Source: Fratercula arctica
Lineage: Eukaryota; Chordata; Aves; Charadriiformes; Alcidae
Reading direction: 5' to 3'
NCBI GenBank assembly: GCA_947846985.1
Contig: CANTUZ010000001.1
Location: 110,253,757-110,317,756 of the forward strand
Length of the DNA stretch: 64,000 nucleotides
Positions 50,101-61,565 of this stretch are shown here, one piece after another. The stretch's first letter is position 1. Every line of letters begins with the position of its first letter. The translations under genes were made by a program, and so were the position numbers. A model generated the notes under the pieces. That model did not search any database, was not told where the DNA came from, and saw nothing but the letters and a program-made list of their open reading frames with translations.

Positions 50101-51634
50101 GCCTTGAGGAACGGGTCTGGAGAAGATGAGAGCTCTCAGTGTTTGTCTGCACAAAGCTCCTAAACTTGGAAGTTCCTCTGCTACTGGGGGAAGTGGGAAG
50201 GCCATGATCTTCTCTGAAGCAACAGCTAATTACTTACATAGGTAAAGGGAGAGTTGCATCTTACATATCTTTCTTCGTGAAGAACTGCATCCAACTAACA
50301 TGTTAACCAGTTAATGTGCTCAAAATGGCCAGATATCTAAAACAACGCCCTATTTTGTTTTTTACTGGGACTCATTCTTGGAATAGTCCAAGGGTCTCTT
50401 CCAAGCTTTGGCCTCAGTCGTGGCCCCAAAAAGCATTCCCCTCCTCATAAACCTTTTCTAGTGACATCGGGAACATTTCCTCACAGGACAGTAGATTTCT
50501 CTTCTGATCAACTGTGCACACATAGGCTAAACGGAATGAATATTTTTTGCATAACGCCTAACCTATAACAGGCCTTCACATCAAGCCATGAGCTGGGCTC
50601 TGTCCTACCTGTACCTTCTTAAGCCAAGTTACAGCCCACTTTCTTCAGACACATTCCATGTCATTTGGCATCAGCCTGTAATTAAGAAGCTGTCCTGATC
50701 TTTCCCTGCAAAGCAAGAGATTTTAATGGCCTGATATCTCATCATCTCCAGAGAGGAATACTAGAAGCTATCTTAAACTATCTCTTCTTGGCTATAAGCC
50801 TACATTTTACGCTTGAAAACTTGGCTTCAGTAAGTACGGTCCAGCATTCCTTTAACTTTCTGCTTAATTCCTTTAAGAGATTTCTATTAAAATAAATTAA
50901 TAAGTGAAGAAACAGAACATGTGACAAACTTACACAAGTAATACAAAAAATTCCCTTTCTGTACAGTCTCACAGAAACAGCCCTTACATGGATATTGCTT
51001 GCAAATAACTTCAAATGGAGAAACTCCCCCCTCTAAGGGCTAATTGATTATAGCAAAGAGCAACTAATTCTACATGTGATAGATACATGCAGGAATCGCC
51101 TGTTTTGTTTAAAATTAATAGGTGCAGCCAAGTTACTTAAAATACCATGAATGTGTTTCTAATAGAAGGCACAAAAGCAGCCTTAGTTTTAAGCTCTTCC
51201 CTCATCTGGGCTCAGTTGTAGTAAGCAATCATTGACAAAATGCATCGCAGAAGCCATTTCTTTCTGCAGTTTTTAAGAGTCCCTTTGTTTTCCAGAGAGA
51301 AGAAAAGTGAAGTCCCATAATGGGCACAAACAACATTGTCTCTAAGGCAGAAAGGCAGGCACTAGGCATGGAGTTGTTCAGTCAACATCATTAAACCTAG
51401 AGGCTTATACCAAAGACCTCTCAACTATAAGAGCAGGAAACAATCAGTTTAAGAAAAAAATCCTGAAGAATTCTGACAAGGCACAGGAAAAACTGTGTTT
51501 CGCTCACCATACGCATTTTGAGATCAAACGTGAAAAAAAGCCTAATTCACTTGAGATTCAAGCTGAAAAGAGTTTGTTGGGTTTTTTTTTTTTTTTTGTG
51601 AACATGAATCAGAGTTCCTTGCAAAAGCTTCGAA
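47161..51634. other. Non-coding, no gene recognised
   Basis: A more G+C-rich patch lies at about 47290-47510, and another at 47760-48140 where all three minus-strand frames happen to be open. Neither shows a recognisable domain. An A22 run lies at 49489-49510 and a T16 run at 51582-51597. Confidence 0.45.
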
Positions 51635-51678
51635 GATGGTGCTCCTGGGTTCCCTCGATGGTGCTCCTGGGTTCCCTC
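51635..51678 (+). repeat. Perfect 22-bp tandem duplication
   Basis: A unit beginning GATGGTGCTCCTGGG and ending TTCCCTC occurs twice, back to back and without mismatch, at 51635-51656 and 51657-51678. Confidence 0.97.
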
Positions 51679-54600
51679 CGTAATCAGAGGAGAGAAACAA
51701 CCCTAATTGTCTCCCAGAGTGCTTCTCTCCAGCTGCTTTGAAAAAGATGAATCCGGCCCTTAGTGCCCATTAAGCAAGAGCACTTACTTCCTCAAGTGGA
51801 ATGACCTCCTGAACCGCCAAGCGGCACAGCCTCCTGTTGTGAGCTGCGGGACCTACACCACTGCGGGTCATAAAGAACATACCAAACCCCTAACTTTACT
51901 CCAGAAACAAAAGCAAGCCTCCAGTTAGTGATTAAAGCCAAAGGTGATGTATGAGGAGAAGCCGGGACACCTCAGGGCTCTGTTAGTAGTTACCAAAGTT
52001 TGCATATAAAATGCAGCAACGTGTAATATATACTACAGGGGTCTTGCAAATCAATTTCTGTGCTAGGAACAAGGAATTCAAGCACATTAAAGCCTATTTT
52101 ATGATATAATTAATATCTTCCTTGTTAGACAGTATTTGAATGGAAAAGCAGTATCGTAACATGCAGTCACACATGACATGATTTACTGTCCTGCCATACA
52201 AAAATCTCCATTGCTAGCACTGCATGAAAGACCATCAGAGCCATTCCTCCAAATCCTTTTTTCATTTTGTACATCACCGGTCACCGTGGACTGATGGAGT
52301 CTCCAAGACAGGTTCCCAAATCCCAGTCTACATCTCTTTGCTGTCAGAGTTATAGCTGTGAAGGATGATGGCAGCACAGATAGCATTTTACCATCTTTTC
52401 TAATATGTGTATATAGACTACCTCCATCTGGTACAGAGATTAGAATATAAATGTTATTAACTCAAGTGCAGCAAGGTGACTGTGAACAAGACTTCAGTGG
52501 TTTAAGTGTAAGCCTGCCACTGCTGAATGTGATTTGACCCTGTGATAAAAGAGGTCTTGGTTTCTTTTGGGGTATGGAGTCCAGCAGTTTTTCAGATCAC
52601 AGTTTCTACTCTTTCCCAGAGCACTGATTTTAAACAAAGGAAGCATTACATCTGATATTGCGCTTATCACTCTCGTAACATCCCTTTGATAAGCACATTA
52701 CCCTTGGAAAGAATAACATCAAAGAAAAAGTTGAATATTATACATCTCATAATACTGTTTGACTACAACGCAAAGATTTGACTAGTTTTATTGCACGCGG
52801 TTGCCTAAAGCCAGGTGCTCGGTGACATTTCTATGGCTTATGATATTCATCCTACTCTCCAGCTGGCTATTCCATTTGCCCTAGGGTATCCCGTGTGTAG
52901 CTGGCACATGAGGCAGGACCTCAGGGACATCAATGACAATCCAGAGAAGCAGTTGGAAACTAAGAAGGATACTTTTAAGGTGACTTAAAGTCACAAAACA
53001 CATGCACATTTAGACAACTAAATTCTGTCTTCAAAGTCAGCCTAAGAGCTATCGCTAGTCTGGGCAAAGACAGAGCAGAAAAGGAGAGATACTCTGTGTA
53101 TTTACAGCTGTTTTCAGCTCTTTCCTGAGAGGAGACATGTCCAAGCAAATACTATCTGAACATTGCTCTATTATATCTGTCCTATTTGTCTGAAATAAGA
53201 AATGAAAGAACTCAAGCAGCATTAACTGATGTTTACCGTATGGTTAAAAAAAAATAGGAAGGAATTTTACTTAGGCAAATGTCATAACTGTTTCATTTAC
53301 CTTAGAATATCATACAAAGTTCAAGTAGAATTCAATCACTGAGACAGATACAAGAGCACTAGCAAAGAAAACCAGCAAGAGACAAACTGAAACAAGAAAA
53401 TTACTGTACATTATTAGTTTGTTTTACAGATGCCCATGAAATATACCCTTTTATGGCAGTTGTTATATAGCAGGAATTCTCCTTCAAGATGTTGCCATTG
53501 TTTTTCACATTGGAGTTCAGTCTTGCACTTTGGAAAACACATAGCAAGACAGTTTATCATTATGTTCCCCTAGATTCCACTGATCAACAAAGTCTCCAGT
53601 TTACTGACTGGAGTAACAAAACCAAACAAAAACAACAACAAAACCCTGACCAAACACACCACTGCACACAAGCAAATCGAAAGAAAGATATCCAGGGTAT
53701 TCAAGGGTGATTTAGACATTCAAGATCACATGGTAAAACTCCGCAGCCATTGAAGTTGGGTGCAATTGAGCTTATCCAAAACAGCTTTGTAGAAAAACTG
53801 GAGAAAAATCAAACAGGTCTCCCAAAAAGCCTGTTTAAAAAAGAAATGCTCACTGCATATGCCATGGTAATCCTTGACATGGTGTGTGATCTTCTATTCT
53901 CTATCATATAGCAGGACAATTATTTACTCAGACAAGGATCAATGCATAGTTGCAGAAAAGACAAATATTTAAGTTCTCAGCTCCTTCAACATAAACTTGC
54001 CTACCTTGATTTAGAACAAGATCAGCTTGCATTAGGTTCTCCTCAACCTGTGCTAAAATTACTTGATAATAAGGCAGTAATTTGTTTGCCTCTTCAGCAT
54101 TTTAAGAGAGATTAATCTGCTACCGACATTTAATGGAAATTAAATCACAAGCATATTACAGGATAATTGGGAAGCATGAAAGGAGTTGCTCAACTATAGT
54201 CATGCACATCCTGTTCTTAGAAATGACAGTACCAAAGGCTTGTCAGAGCTTCTTTTAATTTCTCTGTAAGAGAATGAAGTAGAATTTAGGGCCTAAAGGT
54301 TATAACAGAAAGTGACTATTGAAGACAAAAATACACAACACAGCTCGCAGCTGGCTGCTGCACAAAGTAGCTGAACTACTGCTGGAGAGAAGCGGGCAGT
54401 GGTGTGCCCAGCCTTGCGCTGGACCGGCAAGCACAACTGGCTTACCACAGGGCCAAGATCAAAACCAGACACAGCAAGAAAGAGGCCGGTCATGGTTGAA
54501 CCCTTTGTGTTATTCTGCCTGAGCTAGAACATTTGAGGTTTGTGTTATTTAAGCAGTTAAATGGTCTAGTTTATGTTCTGACAAATCTTGATCTATGAGT

Positions 54601-56936
54601 ATTTGAAGCACATTGGTCAATCTCAGGCTGTTTGACTGAAGAACCCAATACGGGCTTCCCCATAGATGTTAACCCTTTCATGACAAGAAGTATGCCTCTG
54701 CATACCAGAAGTCTATTTAATATACCTTACTGATACTTTTATCTACTTCACATCTTCAGATAAAGACTCTCCTTCTGAAATTTCAGTTGAAAAAGACACA
54801 AGAGACTATGTATTTAATTACCCGCCTCCTGATAATTATTTGCAGTCTTCTCAAAACACAGAAACTTGATACATCCCTCTGATAGCCCTGATTATTAACA
54901 GAGAGCAGTTTTTGTCCTGATTAAATAATGAAACAAATCTGAGACAAACCATAGAAAAACCTGAAAACATACTCAGTTACATGAAACAGTTTCTAACGAC
55001 GACTTTGGTCACGTGTTACATTGCACATCATTGTTTTAATACCTCTAGATTAGAAAAAAAAAAAAAAGAATTATTTTGAAGTAGAACTAATTGAATCGGT
55101 CAAGACAGAATGATGATAGCAGAAGACAGAATGAGGGTAAGCTGCATGCAAGAAAGAATATCACAAATTTTTTGATGCAAGTTTGATACTTGAGAGGAGG
55201 AGACAAGACTCTTCTTCTGCGTGTGTGAGGCTTGGCCCAGGGCTAGAAGCACCTACTGTTTCGGTACAGTCTCCTTTGATGGTGGTACCCAAGCGAGCCA
55301 GACTTGTGACTCTTATCTAAGATGGATAAAACACGTAGATGGTTGCACAGCCAGGTTAGAGCAGGTAGATGCAGTTTCTTGTGTTTTCTTGCAAGGTGCA
55401 TTAGCAGTGCTGCCTTCCCCTTACGGCTCAGTATCTTTATTTGTTATCTTGCTGCAAAGAACAACTTGTCTCCAGAAGCTCACATGCAGGCCAAAACTGA
55501 ATGGCAGTAAGAACAACAAAAACCAACTATGAAAATACCAACAAAAATCAATGCATTTCATTTTAAACAGAACGAAGTTTGGAAGTTGCATTCCATTCAT
55601 TTGCCTTTTAGCCGTATAATACCAATTACAAATCGGAGTTAGCACAGCAAGACTTGCTTTGCTCTTACGTCAATACAAGCAGCACAGGCCTGGATGGTCA
55701 TTAGCTTGAACACCATATGCACAAGGAAGGCAGTTACAGGAATACTGTGTATTGGCAAAATTGTGTGGGAAAACACATATGGCACCTGCTGACACCCTAC
55801 AGGCACTTTCCAATGCCTTACTCCTTAAAGAATACTGAGCAAGTTAAATTCCTCATCCTGCGATTTACGGGCGGACAGATTGGTGTGCCTACATGGTGCC
55901 TCCCTGAAGTCAGCATGGCTCCATGCAGATGCAGCTGTCCATATGCACATAGTGAACTGGAGGGTCAGAGCTCATACTGACAATTATAAAAAAAATATAA
56001 AAAACAAAGACAGGCAAAGAACAAAAAGAAACTGGTTTACACTTTCCCTGCCCTCTAAGTAAATGACTGTTTTGGAGAGAAATAACAGAAATGATCCTGG
56101 TTGAAATTCTCTTTCTTTCTGTATAGATGCTTGGGGAAACATCACAGAACAGCTTGGGAAAAGAAGCAGCACGTTTTTGCTTGCAAACCACGGATATCAG
56201 AGTAATGACAATCTAGTCAGAGTAAACTATAAGGAAATATTATTTGTTACTGCTAAATCTATTTTGACTTCTTTATGGATCTTTAAAAAGATATTGGCTG
56301 TAATATGCCTTGCTCTCTCAGGTCCTCAAAGTTTGGCTCAGGGAATGCATGGGAGTGGCATAAAGCAGACAGCTGTTCCTATAATCTTCACTAACCTCCT
56401 GTTTCGTAACTGCTAGGTCATATCATAAGGAAAGCACATCATAAGTATTACCTTTCAAAGTAACTTGGACAATACAGTTGTTGCTACAAGAATACTATAT
56501 GCTGGCATATGTGAGAGAAAGCAGAGTTTCTGCAGTCCGAAGAAGAAAGAAAATGGGTCAGAACCCCTATCTCTTCTGAAAGCGTGAGAAACTGTGTGAG
56601 AAAATACAAGTCCCATTCTAGTCACCTGAACTCCTGGTTCTGAGGCTGGAAGTCACAGACTGTAGGCTCGTTAAATCATGATTTTTCAGTATGCTGTTCA
56701 TTTTGCATGATGCCAGTTCATCACCTTAGCATTGATTCAGAAGCCCCTTCCCATGAGCCAGCAAAGACTTCCAGAACTTATTTGATCAGTTTTTGCATTT
56801 AATTACTTGGTCTCATTTGCTTCTTGGTGTTTGAGCAACCTCAGGAGACAGCAAAGCTCAGTGTCATGACAGAAGCCATTTTCAAAGCAAGATTACCTCC
56901 CCCCCTTTTTACTCTGAGTGCATATAATTCCCAGTT
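51679..56936. other. Non-coding, nothing recognised
   Basis: Slightly G+C-richer patches at 51700-51900 and 54340-54500 carry no family motif. A 12-bp direct repeat, AAGACAGAATGA, occurs twice near 55102 and 55123. An A13 run lies near 55054. Confidence 0.5.
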
Positions 56937-56962
56937 AAAAAAAAAAAAGGGGGGGGGGGGGG
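56937..56962. repeat. A12 followed by G14
   Basis: Twelve A (56937-56948) are followed directly by fourteen G (56949-56962). It is a purine-only strand and prone to length error in sequencing. Confidence 0.9.
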
Positions 56963-59900
56963 CAAAAAGCAACCCGATTGCCAGCCAGGCACATGCCAGC
57001 TGATGCTCCATCGCTAATATCAGGGTTCATCATTCTTCTCACCACCTCTCTCCCTCCCTCCCTCCGTATTCTTATTTGGACTTCTGGTACCGGCAGATCT
57101 TCGAGACAGTTTTCCCCAAATAGCATCTACCTTACGACAGAGATAGCAAGGTTCTCACGTTGTCATATAGCAAAGTTAAGGGGACACCTTGGCAGCCACT
57201 TCCACGTTTCAGCTTTGTAGCAGATATTGTGCAACCAGACACTTCCCTGTCACATTTGCAGTTAATATACTGGAAAATTCATTCTGTTCCTGCTCCAATA
57301 CATGCATGACAGATAATGCAGACCAGCCAGAGCAGACCATGACCCCCCTCTGTCATGGTTTCGCAGCTCAGAGAGACCGTATACAACCCTCCCGCTACTT
57401 TGCGTGTTCACTAGATATATTGCCCAAAAGAATTAGGCTTAGGAGTTTTTGCTTCACTGGGCTTTCAACAGCCAGAACAACGCTTTTTTGGATTAGGAGA
57501 CTGTTAGGACAGGCTTAGCTGCGACAGCATGGCAGAGCCCAGACCACAGACCTGCGTGCGGCTTCAACCAGCTTTCTTTCTCCTTGCCTGAAGAATAATC
57601 TAGCATGACAGTTTGTTTGATTTCCATAACAGAAAACAGTTCAAGAATATAGCAAAATATTTTCCAGTCCCTTGGTTGAAACGGAGTATTTTCTAGTTTA
57701 AAAAAAAAAAAATAAAAAAGTTGTCAAAGCATTTTGTGAGAGAGTCTGTTAAGCCCATTGTTTGGGGACTACTTTTAAGCCCCTGTTCTTCAATTTCCTG
57801 ACTAGTGCCTTACGCGGCAGGTTGTAATCACTTCCATCCTTCGCAATATTTTAAATATGCCTATTTCAATTTACAGTCATAAAAGCCAAAAAAAAAAAAA
57901 AAAGACTAAAACACTGAAGTAGAAGTACAGTGAGTTTGTCTTTCTAGCCATTTAAAAACAACAGCTTTTCTCTTCCAAGCCTTTTTTGATGATATTGTAT
58001 AATAAATACAAAACATTTGAAAGGCTATGGAGTTTAAGATGCCTTTTCTGTTAGATATTCACTGAACAAGAAGGTTAGCAAAAACCACATTTTCTTCATT
58101 TCTGCCCTCCCCCCCAAAAAATTTTTTTTTTCTCCAAGTGAAGCAAAAGGCTTGCTTTTTGTTGCTTCTGGAATTACAGCTTTTATGAGCTAAAGACGCA
58201 GAAGAGTATCAAATCATCCACTGAAGTTCAGTACCCAAGAGGAAGACAAAACAAAAGCTTTACTGTATCTACAAGTCTTCCTTCCTTCCAGACCAGGTGC
58301 TTCTTAAAGAATTTTTGCTTTTTATTAAGTGATTGAAATAGTCAACTGTAAGTTTCATCTACTGGTGTCTTCGATAGGGAAAAACCCAACAACCTAGATT
58401 CACATCAGTAGGATGTCAGCGGAAACAAGTGCAGCATTCTTATTGAAAAAATGGAGTAATGTGAAGGCATAAGCTATATATAAATCTGTGGGTGCTCTTG
58501 TACATGCCCGTCTTTGAAACTTTGGGCTTAGTTATCAACATCTTTTGATAAGTCCAACAGTATTTAAAACATTTCCAGCTCAGAACTTTTGGATTTAGTT
58601 TTGAACACAATTTACAGCATAATGCAAGAGTTCTTGAACATATTTTGAAGCAAAGCAAGAAATTGCAGAAGTGCTGAAATTTTATAGTGGCCCAGTTAAA
58701 AATTCTTTCTCCTTGAAATCCTTTGTAAGTGTACTGTGTTTCTAATATTCAAGGAAATATGCTTCAAGCATATCGCTCTTCTGTTATATTGGTCTGCCAT
58801 CTGTAGGTCACTGAGAAAATTCATTAGTCCTGGCATTTTAGAGTGCTTTGTTCATTACTCTGCATTTTTGAGTAGACAGTAGTTAGAAGTATTATCATCA
58901 TTAGTATCCTTTACACATCACATACAGCTGATATGCAAATCGTTCCAGACATGGGATCGCCACAAGAGACTTAACACTTCCCCACCCAATAAACTGCACA
59001 ATCCACAACACACAGTTGGTCTGTTAGCCTCAGCTCCAAGGGCATCCGGGGATTATTAATGTGTAAACTGGAGCCTTAGGAATGGCCATTTATAGCTGGG
59101 TGATACCAGCTTCTCAGCCCTATGTCTTTAGGTATCTTGTCTCTGCTATGCTGTATTGTAACTATTACATATGTGTGTGTATATATATGGATGAAAACAC
59201 ATGTGTACACACACATTCTTGCATTCCGTGCAGTTTCTCTGTAGGTTTCTTCCAAGTGTCACACAAGCAATGTTTTTCAGGGACGCTGCATGAATAAAAA
59301 CAATCTAATAGCCGTAAGATGTAGAATACTCTTCTTCTGTTTTGAACGTCCTCAGTCAACCTCAGCTGCAATTAGTTGTGAGCACTCAGATTCTGTGGCA
59401 AACATGAACTGCTGTGTCTGCATGTCATGCTCACAGATGTCATTTAGACTGCTCAGTAGGAACAAGTGTTCCTTTAGAGATTACTCCCTTCCTATCCGTT
59501 ACTATAGGAGAAGATGAAATAACTCTGGAATAGTTGAGACAAGGTACAGATAGAGGGCTCAGTGCCAGGATCTCCCACATTTAGGCAGGTTGTCTAGCAC
59601 ATTTCAGGGTGTAAATTAAATTACAATCCATTGGGATTATGTATCACACCAGCACAGACACACACAAATTCTCCTTAGATCCATGTGTTCTGCACTGCAT
59701 TGACAAGCTCTTTATTAGGGCTAAATTGCTTGGAGATGCTTTCCTTGCATATTTCAGAGCTTTTCTGCAACTAAAGGCAAAGGAATCTTTAGGTTTACAA
59801 ATCAGTGAATAGGTTCATGCAATATAGAGTTGATCATCAGTGATATTAAGCACTTGTGACCACAGTTCCCACACTGAAGTACGTATAGATAAGAAACTGT

Positions 59901-61473
59901 ATACAGCTTCTGTCTGTGAAATCAGAGATTCCTAACAAGCCTCTGATACTACTGAACTGACAGAGATGCTCTTTTTGTTCAAAAATGTTTCAGGCCACTG
60001 AAATCTACTCCACACAGTCTTGCCAAGTTCCATACAGCACAGAACATCTGCACTGCACCATATCTCATTGATCTGTGTGCAGAAACGTCTTCGCTAGTCC
60101 CGAGCAAAGAGCCAGAGACCTAGAAGCAGTGAGAGGTCCCTGCTCAGACCAGCTGCATTGGGACTACGCTGCTTCCAGGTCTCTGGCTGCTACTGCTGCC
60201 CTAAAGCTGCGTTGCACGGCATTGATGTACACACATTCATTTGGAGCAGCTGATATATTCAACAGGCAGATTTTTTTTGTATATTGTAAATATGCACAAA
60301 GAGACATGCATGACTAGTGTTTGTACTCAGCCCAGCTAAAACCTGTGCCTAAATCTGAAAGATGTCAAGTTAGTTATCACAAAGGAGCAAGGAAGGGGGT
60401 GGGGAAAATAATATACGTATAAAAATCAACAAACGAACCCAAACCAAGCGACACCTTCCTTTATGATCCCCACATGTACCATTCCTTTTCGTATAAAAGA
60501 CTGGGCTTTTCTGAAGCATAGCTCTATGCTGCTGAGAATACAGACCTTCATCTGTTATCCCAGCCTTTCTTCTCCACAATTTAAAGGTGAAATACCTAGT
60601 CAAATCATTTAATTCAAAGTATATTATAATCTTTTCTTTATGAAATCTGTATTAAACTCTTTTAATCCAGAAATGCATTTTTAAAAATGTGGCATAGAAA
60701 GGTTATGCCATACTACTAATTTATCTAGAAGTCAAACCAAAACTCTACCAAGGTTAATTTCACTGATATTAACTCAGTTCTGCCTTGGATGGCAGCAAAG
60801 CTGAAACTTTGCTTCATTTTTGAAAGAGCACAAGAGGAGGTTTCGCACACTTCCAAAAATCAGAGCAGTACTACAAAGGAGGGAAAAATGGGGTCAATAT
60901 TCTTGCAGCACATCCTGAAGTGAAACTGCAAGGGATTATCACCATCACGAGCAGAAGCAAGTGGAGACAGTCTGCACCTATCCAGTAGGCATCCAATAGT
61001 CTTCCTCACCCTTTAAAGGCACCTTGGGCTTATTATTTGTCAAAAAACCCCATGATATCTATAACTTCCCAATCCTCCCTGAGCATTTTAGCAGTAAGAT
61101 GGGTTTAACTCGAAGTTAATTTGGAAAAGTCTTTCTACATGGGCATGGTTTCAAAAAAGAGGATTAAAAAATATGAAGAGGATTGACCAGTAGATGGTAT
61201 CTTTCAGACAGGTGTTCAAGAAAGGGTTTGCACTTAAACACAGAGCTGATACTGCCCCTGAATTATCAGTATTCTGTACATAGTGATACATGCTCTACGG
61301 GTTTACTAAGCCAGAGGTATATTTTATTACATGTGCTAAGGTTTTTGTTTGGTATTTTTCCTCCTCCTGTGCAGTCCAGATATTTTTCAGAAGTTTCCAG
61401 CCTCCACACTTTCCTTTAGCAGAGGACTCTACAATGCAACTGCTTGTGGTCACGGAAACATCTTCCTTTGTGC

Positions 61474-61476
<3 letters not shown>
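56963..61476. other. Non-coding, nothing recognised
   Basis: Includes a CCCT repeat at about 57051-57064, an A15 run near 57889, and an alternating purine-pyrimidine stretch at 59171-59216 whose TG and CA halves form an 11-bp inverted repeat. Open frames up to 109 codons show no domain. Confidence 0.5.
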
Positions 61477-61514
<38 letters not shown>

Positions 61515-61565
61515 AAAGCATCCCACCCCAAAAAACCAACCCAAAAAACCACAACCTCAAAAAAA
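61477..61565. repeat. A36 run followed by an A/C-only tract
   Basis: This is the longest homopolymer in the window (61477-61512), followed by sequence that is almost only A and C up to about 61565. No polyadenylation signal or gene-like sequence precedes it. Confidence 0.9.

Noticed and set aside
54340..54520. tRNA-like B-box word GGTTGAACCC
   Set aside because: It lacks a base compared with the B-box consensus, has no matching A box at the right distance, and no cloverleaf can be drawn.
61300..61512. Possible processed pseudogene ending in the A36 run
   Set aside because: There is no AATAAA-type signal upstream of the run and no recognisable spliced coding sequence before it.
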